This document shows positions 21,623 to 34,015 of a DNA stretch of 64,000 nucleotides, one piece after another. The DNA comes from Torreya grandis (Eukaryota; Streptophyta; Pinopsida; Cupressales; Taxaceae). A program made the position numbers and the translations under genes. Position 1 is the first letter of the stretch, and each line of letters opens with the position of its first letter. The stretch lies in the NCBI GenBank assembly GCA_037957365.1, contig JARHVA010000122.1, forward strand, positions 2,057,001 to 2,121,000, read 5' to 3'. Below the pieces are notes generated by a model. The model ran no database searches. It was not told the DNA's origin and saw only the letters and a list, made by a program, of their open reading frames with translations.

Positions 21623-23836
21623 TATTGATGCAGTGGATTGCACTCGGGGCAAGAGGCCGAGCTCCTGCCTTCCACACGCAACAATGGAAACTCCCCTCTC
21701 GCCTGTGGGACCGGCGAAGCTGGAGGAGAGAGTCTCTAGATAAGGGCTAGCTCCCTCTGATGTATCTTTTAGGCCCTAGTTTCTCCTACTGCTAACAAAT
21801 AAAATGAAAAAGGGGGGGATGAAAAGGGAGAGAGATATGCTGAAAACAGAACCTAAGCCTAAAAAATAAAAAGGTGATACACTAGAAAAGTTGACCCACC
21901 CAGCCCAAATATACACTTTTCACCAAACAAAAGTGCCCATACACTTCATCTGAAGTGGGAAGCTCTTCTGCAACAGTCAGCTAGGGGTCCGTGGAAATAC
22001 AGGGAGGAAGAAACTACCAAAGGCGTCCTCAGACACACTTATGGTAGCCTATTCACAGGGACCTACATTCCCCTAAGAACACTTCTGGCAGACCTGCAGA
22101 AAGGAGACTTTACAATGCACTGGACATGCTGTAATCGATCTGTGAAAAGCATGAAAGACAATGACTTAACACAAAAGAAGAAAACAGACATATACTTTAA
22201 AATGCAAGTCCAGATAGAGGTAAAAATGCTAAGTCCTGATTCAAGGTAAAACTGACAGAGCTCTGCCTTACAAGCCCGAGAGATTTTTGGGTAGAGTTTT
22301 GCCTTAAGGCTAAGAGAGTGGAGTCTTCTCAAATGAGAATTTTTACAGTATATAGAAAGAGGAAGAGAACTTGGCACTTTCTGGGAAAGATTTTGGCTCT
22401 CTTTTTGCAAGCTGGCCCATGTGCGCTCTGAGCCTTGGGAAGAGGGAGCCATTAGATTGTCGGTTCCTGCTTTGACTTTGGCGTTCCACATTAATGTGAA
22501 AAAACACGGCCGCGCCTCTTTTCTGCAAACAGACTGCTCTTTTCAAGGCATTTGCGCGGCTTGTCTGCTTATAAATGCAAACTAGAAGAAAAACAGGGCG
22601 CGCCATTTGGTGACCATCTGGCAATAACTCGCCTCCTCTTTGCCACTTGAACTGCTTTGTCTCCTTCTGCACCTTGTCTTCTTCTTGCTTTGTCTCCTTC
22701 TAGCTCCTTCGGCCCTTGGGGGCTATCTTCTGGCGGGTCGCTACGTTCCTTGGGCTTCTTTTCTGGTTGGCACTCAGGAATTTAAAAACAAATGGCTATT
22801 TCATTGTCTTAAATTTGACGTCCGTGCACCTGTCATTGCTTTAAAAACAATGGCTAATCTGTCTCCTTGAAAATGACGGCTTCTGGGACATCACCGTCCT
22901 TGGCAAATTCCTTCGGGCCTTTTCTGCGGGCTTTTTCTGCGTGTTTTTTCCTCGAGTCCTTTCCTTTTGCTTTCGGGTTTCTTGTTTATATCTTTTCCGA
23001 ATTCCTTTGGACAAAAAGTCCAAAGGATTTCTTCCTTGCCTCTGCCGACTGCCTTAGAAAATTTTCCAAAAGAAATCGTCCTTTGCGGCTTTCTCTTTGA
23101 AGTGTTCTCTGCCCTTCGCAAGGGCTCCTGAACCTGGAACTGCCCTCCGCAAGGGCACTTGTCCTTCGCTTTTTGGGACACTCCTTTGAACCGCCCGATT
23201 GAACTAAGCCGTTGAACCGATCGATTGAACCAAAAATAGTTCAACGGTTCAACGGTTCAACACTGCGCGCCAATCCTTTGTTGAACCAAGCCTTTGAACC
23301 TGCCGCTTGAACCAAGTGTTTGAACCGTTCCTTTGAACCAATCGCTTGAACCAAGTGTTTGAACCGTTCCTTTGAACCAAGCGATTGAACCCAAAATGGT
23401 TCAACGGTTCAACACTGCGCTCCATTCTCTTATTGAACCAAGCGATGAACTTTGCTGATGAACCAAGGCGTTGAACTAAGCAATGAACCTTGCCGATTGA
23501 ACCAAGGCTTTGAACCAAAGCGATGAACCAAGGCGTTGAACTGGTTCAATGGTTCAACGGTTCAAAGCTGTTAACTCTTTTGAAAGATCATGTCGTTGAA
23601 CCATTTTAAGCTCACTTTCCTTATGGATTTCTTCGGACAAGGGTTCGAAGAAGCTTTGTAAAACCTTGCACTCTTTGACTGGTTATTCATCTGCTGAAAG
23701 ACTACACCTGCAGAGTCCGTAGAAATTCTGCAGAGTCCGTAGAAATTCTAAGACTCGTGCAAAATCAAAAGTACTGGCTCAGAACAGCATAAAAAATGAC
23801 CGATTTTTGGCCCTGTTGGGCAAAAAATGGTCAACA
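21623..23836 (-). repeat. Element A, 3' LTR
   Basis: The plus-strand edges are TATTGATGCAG (TG mutated to TA) and ATGGTCAACA. It carries a TTGAACC array (23195-23560), a decayed TTTGGAC/GTCCAAA hairpin near 23005 and two AGTCCGTAGAAATTC units near 23710-23750. It matches the 5' LTR almost throughout by eye. Confidence 0.93.
23195..23560 (-). repeat. TTGAACC minisatellite in element A 3' LTR
   Basis: Roughly 20 copies of TTGAACC or ATGAACC separated by 4-9 bases, including a nearly exact doublet containing TTGAACCAAGTGTTTGAACC. Confidence 0.88.
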
Positions 23837-24072
23837 AATTGGCGACTCCCAGGGGAAGCATGCCTGCTATGCTTAGAGACCAATTGCCTTGTAGTCCATT
23901 GGGCACAGAGTCAGATGCAGCGTTGAAAGAGTTAGCAACCGCCTTGATAGATCCAAGAATCAAACATGAAGCATTTTACCCCAGACAAAAAGGAAAACAC
24001 ACACAAGACTAAAAACACTACTTGTGCAAACTGCACTTAGGGAAAGCAGGGAAAAAAACTGAAAGCAAACTA
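23837..24072 (-). promoter_or_regulatory. Conserved 3' untranslated block in front of the 3' LTR (element A)
   Basis: GGCGACTCCCAGGGGAAGCA at 23841 starts a stretch of about 230 bp that is also present at 38764-38995 (element B) and, in the other orientation, at 54761-54997 (element C). It runs from the stop codon of the element's reading frame to the LTR. It must contain the plus-strand priming site, although only a weak purine run is visible. Conservation across elements with different coding regions points to a cis-acting role, such as priming or packaging (inference). Confidence 0.7.
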
Positions 24073-26064
24073 CTATATACAGCTAACCAGAAAAAATTGC
24101 CTCCCTCCTGGATCAAAGGGAAAACTTCTTAAGTCCCCTTCCTGGCAAGAAGACTTATGGTGCCAGACAAGTGGCTGAATGAAAAGGAGATTTGGTGACC
24201 TGCTCCTCATGCCTGCCACCTAGATTGGCTGGTATCCGAGTGGATCAGATTCGAACATGCTTCCAACATATATGTACTCTATTTGTTCCTGGAAGCTTGT
24301 TGAATGCTGGATCTTCATGCTGGTGCATTTCACCAAGAAATCAATGGTTGCTAGCTCATTACCATAAGCCCTTTGATATGTATAGCTCCCTTGCAGTGCA
24401 TCATGGTCCGACCCGTTTCGTTCTGCTTCATTGAAGACTCTGTCAGACTCATCCTCTGCTTCCTCTTGGCCTTCTTGAAGAAGGGTGATTGTGGTGATGT
24501 CTGAAATGGAATCACAAACTGATTGCTAATCCCACAGAACATCACCTCTCTGTTCAAAACTTTCTTCTTCAAGGCTTTCCTCAAGGAAGACAGACCTCTC
24601 CTTTTCCTCCTCAAAGATCAGGATCTCTAGATGTTCAAAGATATTCTCCTGATCCTCCTCCAACTCAGGCTCCTCGGCATAGTAGTCCTCCTCATCGAAA
24701 CAAGGAAGTTCATCAAACAAAGGGGGAGAGAGCTCACCATGCTTATGTTCCTCCTCGTATTGCTGGAACATCCGCATGTATGCATGCCCTGTGTCTTCTC
24801 CATTGCTGATGAGGTCTTCACAAGGAGCATCGATGATGATTTCTTCTTCATTGTCACTCATGATAGCCTCCTGAAGCACTGCAAATTGGATCTTTTCTTC
24901 CTCACTCGCCTCTTGCAGGACAGGTTCCTCCTTGAGAAGGGATGAAGTGGGAAAACCGTGTGGAAGAGGAGGCAGTCCTTGAGCTAGAATCGAATGATTC
25001 TCCTCCTTCCACTTGGCCAGCACTTCATCAATATCAGGTGTGGCCTGATAGCTCTCTTGGGGGTGTGTAGATGGGATGTGTTCAGACATAAAATGTGCCA
25101 TTGGGTCTGAACCGTCCATCACACATTGATTGAGGAATCTCTCTCTGGATTCCAACTCTGCAATTCTCCTGGCCATATCCTCTTGGAGGAGCCTTTCTTG
25201 GAGGTTACCAGCATCATCATGAGCAGGGGCAGCCTCATCTTCTTCAAGGTTTTGAGCGAAACCTTTCTTCTTCTCCTTCCTGCCCCATGATTCTACTGTT
25301 TTCTTCCAGTTCAGGATCTCGGAATTGGAATTTTGCTCTTGTGAACAGGCAGCAACTTTGTTTTCTCCAAGGTCCTGGGGCTCCTCCACAAGGTCTGAAA
25401 GTTCTATCTCTCTTTCACGAAGCAGTCTCATCTTAACCTCTAAATCTTCAAGTTGCTAGGCTAGATTATCCTGAAAGAGTCTTTCTTGGAGGTCACCAGC
25501 ATCATCATGTTGAGTAGGAGCAGTTTCGAGAGAGATGTGTTGGTTCGTAATGCTTCCCCAAAAGGAAGATTCACGATCTAAGAAATTTAGAAGGTTCATC
25601 TCCATGGGAGGCTGTTCCAGTTCCCTTTGATGCTTGAAGGCTAGGCGCACGGGGTCAAGAGCAGGGTTATTTGATGCATCGGATGAGCCAAAATGAGCAA
25701 GTGCCATCTGGTAGAAAGGATTTGGTGCACAAGAGGGGGCTTTCTTTAGGATAGGAGGGGGCGTGCAAGGCTGACTGCCTTGAATGAATGGATTCCTCCA
25801 TTTTGCTACCTCCTCCATGGATTGCAAGGCCTGAGCTTCCCTGAACAAACACGCCTCTTTGTACATCAGCTCCTGCTGATATCTGTACTGCTCATCCGAT
25901 CTGTCTATTTCCATTACCTGCTTCTCAAACTCCAGCGCCACCTCCCTTATCGTTGAAGGGCAACTAGGAGAGCTGCTTGAGGTGGTTCCCTGAATATCTT
26001 GAGTTTGATCGAAGTCATATGAAGGAATACAAGGTCCATGATTTTGTGCAAAGGAATTATACAT
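24073..26064 (-). pseudogene. Element A acidic protein, about 663 codons, no Gag/Pol similarity
   Basis: From ATG at 26064 (MYNSFAQNHG) one frame runs to a TAG at 24075-24073 (...SCI end), interrupted by TAG codons at 25458-25456, 24528-24526 and 24222-24220. The predicted protein begins with a Ser/Pro-rich stretch, then a long charged helix-prone segment (IREVALEFEKQVMEID, QYRYQQELMYKEA). A Pro-rich PPPILKKAPSCAPNPFY block follows, then a second helix-prone part (RRIAELESRERFL, DIDEVLAKWKEE). The C-terminal third is very acidic, with NEEEIIIDAPCED, ELEEDQEN and GDVLWD. I see no zinc knuckle, retropepsin, YxDD or integrase motif. Element C encodes the same protein with different breaks, so the ancestral frame was intact. 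Function unknown. It could be a structural protein, a silencing suppressor or a captured host fragment. Confidence 0.75.
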
Positions 26065-26219
26065 ACAAAAAATAATATTTCTGATGGCACCAGGCTGCTT
26101 AACCAGCTGATTCAACTCGGAGTCGCCATTGGTGTTGATGCAAAAGCCTCCAAAGGCTGGTTGGTTGAAGAACACACCAAAAATTCTTCAATTCTTTGGA
26201 CACAACTTGTCCTAGTTGG

Positions 26220-26236
26220 TCCCACCGGGCGTGCCA
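26220..26236 (-). other. Primer binding site, element A
   Basis: TGGCACGCCCGGTGGGA on the minus strand, 5 bp inside the 5' LTR edge. It starts with TGG as expected for pairing with a tRNA CCA end. The same 17 bases occur in elements B and C. I cannot name the tRNA with confidence. Confidence 0.8.
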
Positions 26237-26958
26237 AAAACTGTTGACGCAGTGGATTGCACCCGGGGTAGGAGGCCGAGCTCCTGCCTTCCACACGCAA
26301 CAATGGAAACTCCCCTCGCCTATGGGACCGGTGAAGCTAGAGGAGAGAGTCTCTAGATAAGGGCTAGCTCCCTCTGATGTATCTTTTAGGCCCTGGTTTC
26401 TCCTACTGCTAACAAATAAAATGAAAAAGGGGGGGATGAAAAGGGAGAGAGATATGCTGAAAACAGACCCTGAGCCTAAAAAATGAAAAGGTGATACACC
26501 AGAAAAGTTGACCCACCCAGCCCGAATATACACTTTTCACCAAAAAGAAGCCACTTCATCTGAAGTGGAAAGCTCTTCTGCAACAATCAGCTAGGGGTCC
26601 GTGGAAATACAGGGAGGAAGAAACTACCAGAGGCGTCCTCAGACACACTTATGGTAGCCTATTCACAGGTACCTACATTCCCCTAAGAACACTTCTGGCA
26701 GACATACAGAAAGAAGACTTTACAATGCACTGGGCATGCTGTAATCGATCTGTGAAAAGCATGAAAGACAATGACTTAACACAAAAGAAGAAAACAAACA
26801 TATACTTTAAAGTGTAAGTCCAGATAGAGGTAAAAATGCTAAGTCCTGATTCAAGGTAAAACTGGCAGAGCTCTGCCTTACAAGCCCGAGAGATTTTTGG
26901 GCAGAGTTTTGCCTTAAGGCTAAGAGAGTGGATTCTTCTCAAATGAGAATTTTTACAG

Positions 26959-26964
26959 TATATA
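26959..26964 (-). promoter_or_regulatory. TATA box of element A 5' LTR
   Basis: TATATA within CTATATACTGT on the minus strand, in the conserved setting upstream of the ATTCTCATTT block. This LTR would drive the element transcript. Confidence 0.55.
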
Positions 26965-27592
26965 GAAAGAGGAAGAGAACTTGGCGCTTTCTAGGAAAGA
27001 TTTTGGCTCTCTTTTTGCAAGCTGGCCCATGTGCGCTTTGAGCCTTGGGAAGAGGGAGCCGTTTGATTGTCGGTTCCTACTTTGACTTTGGCATTCCACA
27101 TTAATGTGAAAAAACACGGCCGCGCCTCTTTTCTGCAAACAAACTGCTCTTTTCAAGGCATTTGCGCGGCTTGTCTGCTTATAAATGCAAACTGGAAGAA
27201 AAACAGGTTGCGTCGTTTGGTGACCATCTGGCAATAACTCGCCTCCTCTTTGCCACTTGAACTGCTTTGTCTCCTTCTGCACCTTGTCTTCTTCCTGCTT
27301 TGTCTCCTTCTGGCTCCTTCAGCCCTTGGGGGCTATTTTCTGGCGGGTCGCTGTGTTCCTTGGGCTCCTTTTCTGGTTGGCGCTCAGGGATTTAAAAACA
27401 AACGGCTATTTCACCGTCTTAAATTTGGCGTCCGCGCACCTGTCATTGCTTAAAAAACAACGGCTAATCTGTCTCCTTGAAAATGACGGCTTTCGGGACA
27501 TCACCGTCCTTGGCAAATTCCTTCGGGCCTTTTCTGCGGGTTTTTTCCCCGGGTCCTTTCCTTTTGCTTTCGGGTTTCTTGTTTACATCTTT

Positions 27593-27652
27593 TCCGAATT
27601 CCTTCGGACTTTTTGTTCGAAGGAATTCCTTCGGACAAAAAGTCCGAAGGAT
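27593..27652. repeat. Hairpin pair TTCGGAC(T5)GTTCGAA / TTCGGAC(A5)GTCCGAA
   Basis: Two adjacent hairpins joined by GGAATTCC. Because one has a T5 loop and the other an A5 loop, the whole 55-60 bp block is itself close to a perfect palindrome. Confidence 0.88.
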
Positions 27653-27807
27653 TTCTTCCTTGCCTCTGCCGACTGCCTTAAAAAAAATTCCGAAAGAAAT
27701 CATCCTTTGCGGCTTTCTCTTTGAAGTGTTCTCTGCCCTCCGCAAGGGCTCCTGAACCTGGAACTGCCCTCCGCAAGGGCACTTGTCCTTTGCTTTTTGG
27801 GACGCTC

Positions 27808-28230
27808 CTTTGAACCGCCCGATTGAACTAAGCCGTTGAACCGACCGATTGAACCAAAAATGGTTCAACGGTTCAACACTGCGCGCCACTCCTTTGTTGA
27901 ATCAAGCCTTTGAACCGGCCGCTTGAACCAAGTGTTTGAACCGTTCCTTTGAACCAACCACTTGAACCAAGTGTTTGAACCGTTCCTTTGAACCAACCGC
28001 TTGAACCAAGCGCTTGAACCCAAAATGGTTCAACGGTTCAACACTGCGCGCCATTCTCTTATTGAACCAAGCGATGAACTTTGCCGATGAACCAAGGCGT
28101 TGAACTAAGCAATGAACCTTGCCGATTGAACCAAGGCTTTGAACCAAGCAATGAACCAAAGCGATGAACCAAGGCGTTGAACCGGTTCAATGGTTCAACG
28201 GTTCAAAGCTGTTAACTCTTTTGAAAGATC
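27808..28230 (-). repeat. TTGAACC minisatellite in element A 5' LTR
   Basis: Same array as in the 3' LTR of element A, but with an extra unit around 27955-28020 and slightly different spacers, so the arrays have changed length since insertion. Confidence 0.88.
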
Positions 28231-28488
28231 ATGTCGTTGAACCATTTTAAGCTCACTTTCCTTATGGATTTCTACGGACAAGGGTCCGAAGAAGCTTTGT
28301 AAAACCTTGCACTCTTGGACTGGTTCTTCATCTGCTGAAAGACTACACCTGCAGAGTCCGTAGAAATTCTGCAGAGTCCATAGAAACTCTAAGACTCGTG
28401 CAAAATCAAAAGTACTGGCTCAGAACAACATAAAAAAGAAGGGGGACCGATTTTTGGGCCTGTTGGGCAAAAAATGGTCAACATTAGC

Positions 28489-31400
28489 TAAATAAATGTT
28501 GGTTTTATTCTTGCTTAAGACATTGTAATAAGGTTTTAGTTACAAGACTTCTCTCTCTTGAACCTCTTTGTGAAATAAGTTGTAATGTTAATAAAATGAA
28601 AATTAGCATGTTTCTTACAAAATGGAAGGTGTTATTATGTTGGTTATATTCCTTTTAACATGTCTTTATTAGTTAAACAGTTGATATGTTAAGTTTCCAA
28701 TGAAAACGTTGAAAAGGGTTTGTGGTGCCTTAATGCCCTTGAGGGTTGTCTTCATTTTGCAATTTTAGTTATAATCATATTGCATCAATTTTTCCCTAAA
28801 TCAAATTCCTGTTAAACTACACTCCACTTTGATTGTGTAACATCTCATGGAATTATTTTGTGAGCTACATTTGAATTGTTATGAATTTTCAAAGCATAAG
28901 GTCTAAAATAGGGCTAGTTTCCTTTGTATTATAGTGCTCGTTCCGATAACTGTTTCTTGAAATATGTGAAACAAAAATGGTCCAAAACATTTTAAAATGG
29001 TTCTTTAAGATAAAGCTCTAGTTTTTGTTTGAATTTTTTTGGAGCACCTAGGTAGTTTTTATGATTTTAGAAAAACATAGCTCTTTGCTTTAAAAATTAA
29101 CTTAAGGGGCAAAAATGTGAAATAACCTTAATCCGTAGGGGTGGCCATTTAGTGTAGGGCAGGGCCCTAAATAACCCTGGTTATGTGGCATAGTGACATG
29201 AAAAGGAAAATAAAAAGGGCTGGCATAGCATTGTAGTAATCACCTAAGGCGGTGGAGACCAGACAGAGATGGGTGGTGGTGCCGTCCACAGAGGCAATGA
29301 CTGAGTTTCACCTACAGGCAACTATGTACTTCCCTAAGCCCGTGAAGGGCTATGAACCATGTTGAAGGCTTGTGAAGAGGTTGTGCTTGTTTCATGAAGC
29401 CCATTGAGGCAACACAGAGATTGGGCTGGCTCAATCATCCCCATTGTTTTACATAAGCTCGAGGGGCTGCTAAGCGACGAAAGTAGTTTTGAGATGACAC
29501 CATCGATGATGTCTAAACAAATCTCACAACTATCAGGTAGGGACCCTTACTGCGCACAGAGGTTTAACCTCACTCCACACCTGTGGCAACAAACAAATTG
29601 AGGCTCTTATGTCAATAAAAACGCGCCCATGATCAGTGGAGGGCTCTAATTGTGTTTGGTTCATGGCTTGACCATGGTGGTTTTAGTAGGCTCGAAGGCG
29701 ACAAGTTGTCTTTCCCGTTTGGGAGGACTTTGAGGAGCCATGGTATGGGTTGTTCATGTCTCGCAATGTGGCCCCAAGGGCCATAGACGTCGGCAAGGGT
29801 GTGAGAGGCCAAAGGCCACAATTTCAAAGTCAAGCGGCAGTGTGGTGGCCGTAACAGGGGTGGTGATCGTCGAATAGAGTGTCAACGGTAAGCAAAAAAT
29901 TGGGCCTAAACCTTGCAAAGAAAAGGCCAACTATTGTGTTTTAAGGCCATGCAAAGGACCTTATGCCCTTTTTCTTTATTTTTGAATGTCATTTGTGGCC
30001 GTAGTGTGGGGAATCGTTAAAGGACCCACCTCCCCTGCATCCCCTATCTTTTAAACTTATAATATCTCAAAGCAAAAAAAGAAGCTAATTTTAAATCAAA
30101 ACAAAATAAAACTTAAATATGAAAATAGAAAATAAAATTTATTTTGGACCTTGGTTTTGAGGACCATAGGCAGTCATTAATGCCCATCATGATCTTGAAT
30201 CTCCTTAATACTGTTTTGATCACCATGAGTCCGTGAAACCTTTTGGAGGAATTCCAAGAGGCTCGTGACCTATAGAACTTTCCCAACACTTGTTATCACT
30301 CATTATAAACTTAATATAAAAAAATTTAAATTATTGAATAAAAGCTTGGAGACACCCATTAATGGAGACCATCTAGGAGTAGGAAGGACAAAAAGGAGAG
30401 ACTATGGACAAGTCTTCCTCCAGATTCTCCTACCCATTCTCCCAAACTGATTTGCAAATTTAAATGAGTGCGTAGGACCTTTATAGCTTTCCATAAGGAT
30501 TCCTTAGGCTTTCTAACCTAACCAAATCCAATAGTTGAGATGCAATAGATTTAGTGATGAAGATTAGATGTTCCACCCGGGGGGGGGGGGGCGCTAGGCC
30601 CAAATATTTTATGCACTCTTCAAGGTCATATGGACCTATTAGATCTATTTTTAACATTTCAATAGAGTATCTCAACTTAGAATTAGAATTAGATCTTCGA
30701 CTTAAGGTACGATCCATACCTCCCAATTGGCCAAAATCACTTGGGGTTCCGTTTGAACCCAATTGAACATCAAAGCATATCATTTGACCCTAGATGTTTC
30801 TTTAACCCTTCTCATTTTAGTTGTGCTTAGATCGGTCTTTGGGGCCATGGGACCTGCTAGGTTTGCCTAGGCAGTTGTAGGCCATAGACATACAAGCAGG
30901 GTTGGCATTGGCAGGGGACAACCATGCAACCACTTGCACATCATGAGCCACACCCGTTTGGTTGCATATGTTTGTGTCAATGCATTTGTGTGTTTGCCAT
31001 GGAGGTGGCTTTCTAGTGTGTTGAGTGTGCATTGCACATTCTCCCAAAAAAATTGCTTTTGCTTGTTCTTTCATGTGAATTTATGGGCATAACATCATCC
31101 ACGAAATACCTTATCTTTGATGCTTCCTCTTCTTAAATTCGAAGGTCTGTGATGAGTTTCCATACATGTTTTTCTTAGGGTCTTTTTAAAACAATTTTTG
31201 GCAACTCAAACTCAACCTATCATCTTTGAGAAATACAGGATCACTATAAATGATATTTGACATGCTATTTGAAACTTCAAAAGCATGTTGACATCTTGAT
31301 CACACAATATAGGGCACCTACGTCAAATTATGCCATGTTTGTCTCATGCACTAGCTCAACCACTTCACCCATTTTCACAACAATCAAAAAATCATTTGCC

Positions 31401-34010
31401 TTCACAAATCAATGAGCCAAAGAAAGAAAATATAACCAAGAAGCCTGCAAGATGCTCATCCAATAGACTCACCAATAGAACTACTGCTCCAAGTTCATAT
31501 AAAGGATAATTGCCAGCAACAACACACTTTGATGATATTCAAATACTATAAACATGCCCTGAACCCACAGTCACAAGCTCTTAAGGCATGAAAGCTCAAA
31601 ACCTGTGTTGATACCATATAGTAATTAGTTCATGGGTAATGTATAATGCAAAACAATAGAGCCTATATTTATAATCAAGTAAATAGACTATTCATGAGAA
31701 CAAACAATCTCCTAAAAACACCTAGTGGTTGTAATGTTGGTGCAACCACCTAACAACATGCTAACAATGTCTAACAACATTGAATGATATGTTAACAATA
31801 TATCTAATATATGCCAAGTTGGCTCACCATCATGGTTCAAAAAAAAATCGTTCAATTTTGTGTTGAATAGTTGACAAAGAAATGATAATAATAATATGAC
31901 AAATGATCCCAACAAGTATAAGTGGTAAGGCAAAGAAATTGCCACGATGAAGAGCCAAATTTAAATCCCATCCACGAACTACTGATCCAAGCTCCCCATG
32001 ATAATGCAGCCACAATTAAGCAGAGGCCAAAATGCACGTGCTACACCTAGGGAAATGGGGCCCTCGTTTCTATCCCCAATCGGCATGGGTCTGATGATGT
32101 ATCATATTTACCAATCAAAATGATAATAATATGACAAATGAAAAACCAAAGCCAATGCTATAAGGCCCAAGATGTAATCTATAATGCCCAAAACTTTCAC
32201 AAGAGAAAATAAATCAAATTGGGGTAATTTTTTTTGGTTTAAAGTGAATACAAGGTCAGCTCAACACAAGAACTTTGAAAGGCACCCAACATACAAGGTC
32301 GCAAGAACAACAATGTCAGGCAAGGTAGGAAACACATCAATGAATCACTAGGATGCATGAAGGTTAGCTTGCAAGGTCCAAAATGAGTCCAAGATACTTT
32401 TTTTAATTTCATTTTCAATTTTTGTGTCGCAAGGTTCTAATTTAAAGTTATAAATGGGGCCTTAAGTCATAAACTACACCCCTTAAGTGACATTCCGTTT
32501 TCTCAAACTCACTTTATAATTATAAAGTGCACACATTGATCACCAAATTTAAGGCGTAATTAGAAAAATCAAAGTTTACTTAAATTCAAACTTCTAATTC
32601 CCTCCAAAAGGTGGAGGATCAAATCTCCACCTTTGGATTGGATCAATCTCCACCACCCAAAAATCTCAAAATCTAAACATAACCCTAAATATCTTTATGA
32701 ACCCCTCAAAAAGTCTCTCCCAAACCTCATTAGCACACAAGGAGATGAAAGGAGGCAAAAATAAAGGGGGAAGGCTCATTCTATGGTCTTCTCTCCCTAA
32801 GCTCCTCAAGGCTTCCCACAACTCTTCATGGCTCCACCCATTGCCATGGTTAGCTAGGTTTACTTTCGAGCAAATTGTCTTCTTTATTTCTCCTCAAGCC
32901 TCCAAGTCTTCCCAAGAGGATTTCTAACTTATTGTCTTGTTTAGGGTGTTTGTAGGTTTACAAAGATGTGGGGATGCCATAGAGAATGGAGGATGTCAAC
33001 ACCTCCATCTCTACCCCCAATCTAAGTCCCATGGCCAAGAAGGGGGCACGACCTAGACGGCCCACTTGTGCTATCCACCCCAAGACTAGTTCACAATGCC
33101 CAAGATAACTCAGTCAAAAAACCCGCCTAGGTCCTTGTCTAACTAACTATGCTCAGCCCGTTCTCGCTCAGTTCATTGAGTCCTCTACTCGCTGGCCATG
33201 CCCAACTCACCCCCATACAAGTCCTCTCAGGTCGGCATTACTCTGTCCATCGAGCTCACATTCAAACTTCCCCGCACTAATCATAGAGCGTTGAGCTCCC
33301 ACTCTTCCTTGGTCCACCCAATGGACAACACCATTCGACTTGAAATAGAGTCCGCGGAACCCCTCATAACACACAATCTCCCTAGACGAGCTTGGGGCTT
33401 ACCTCGCACTCTAGCACCTTGCCGACACAAATCAAACCCAACTCAATGGCTTCTAACCATTGAGCTCGCCGACATCCTTCTTGGGCTCCCCAAGCCCAAT
33501 CTCACCACATCAACTGCCGAGCTCCCCTCGTAAAACCAACACACTTGCCCCAACTTGCCAGGCTCAACTCTACCAACCCAATGAACACAACTCACTTTTC
33601 GAGGACCCCCTGTAGTTGGACAACCCCTAAATCCACCTAACAAGCTTAGGACTCAAGCTTATTGAGTTCCCCACAGAACACCAAGACTGTCTCAGGCTCC
33701 CGACCCAAGGTCCCCTCCTGCCAGCTCGTCGAAACCAAACACAAAGCACATACTCAACTACCCATTAAGCCTTGCCTGACTCTTTCGCCACCTCGGCTCT
33801 ATGCCAAACTAAACCCTTAGTTCAACGGAATCCTATCCACTAATCCCTCCCACAGACTCACTCCACCCTAGACATCTTGTCGATGGACTTCGTGTCACTA
33901 ACTCCCCTGAAATGCCCTGCTCAAATTACCTTTACAAACTCCTCGCCGAGCTTGGCTCTGCTAGACTAGCTCCACCAAACATTACGAGGACAAAATACAA
34001 ACTCGTTGAG
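28489..34010. other. Spacer with repeat debris, no gene recognised
   Basis: Left flank of element E. It contains a run of 13 G at 30579-30591 and a copia-like fragment near 31600-31815. A C-rich, CpG-containing stretch at about 33000-34010 carries recurrent GAGCTC / GCCGAGCTT words and a 111-residue open stretch (33198-33533) without a recognisable domain. The remainder is AT-rich and shows no supported exon. Confidence 0.4.
31602..31815 (-). mobile_element. Ty1/copia-like fragment: primer-site-like sequence and LTR debris
   Basis: On the minus strand TGGTATCAACACAGG (31616-31602) resembles the Met-tRNA primer site (TGGTATCAGAGC...) common in plant copia elements, followed by GGTTTTGAGC. The adjoining 31625-31815 is the dispersed repeat shared with 3465-3655. 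No TG...CA ends or duplication could be fixed, so this is only a fragment. Confidence 0.35.
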
Positions 34011-34015
34011 CTGCT

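Larger units (their letters stand above)
21623..28483 (-). mobile_element. Element A: complete non-autonomous LTR retrotransposon
   Basis: Two LTRs of about 2.2 kb (21623-23836 and 26242-28483) flank 2.4 kb of internal DNA. The duplication TTAGC is perfect at 21618-21622 and 28484-28488, so this is one original insertion. In element orientation the order is 5' LTR (right), primer binding site, one long broken reading frame, a 230-bp conserved 3' stretch, 3' LTR (left). There is no Gag, protease, reverse transcriptase or integrase motif anywhere, so it must have been moved by enzymes made elsewhere. Element B, with the same ends, primer site and 3' stretch, is the obvious type of donor. Sister element: C at 50245-57478. 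Confidence 0.95.
26242..28483 (-). repeat. Element A, 5' LTR
   Basis: The plus-strand edges are TGTTGACGCAGTGGATTGCA and ATGGTCAACA. Modules: R/U5 end with CTAGATAAGGGCTAGCTCC, a TATA box (26959-26964), a clean TTCGGAC/GTCCGAA hairpin pair (27593-27652), GCCCTCCGCAAGGGC motifs, a TTGAACC array (27808-28230) and AGTCCGTAGAAATTC units (28345-28395). Confidence 0.95.

Noticed and set aside
33198..33533. 111-residue open frame as a gene
   Set aside because: C-rich composition suppresses stops; there is no domain, and a reverse-strand frame of similar quality overlaps it.
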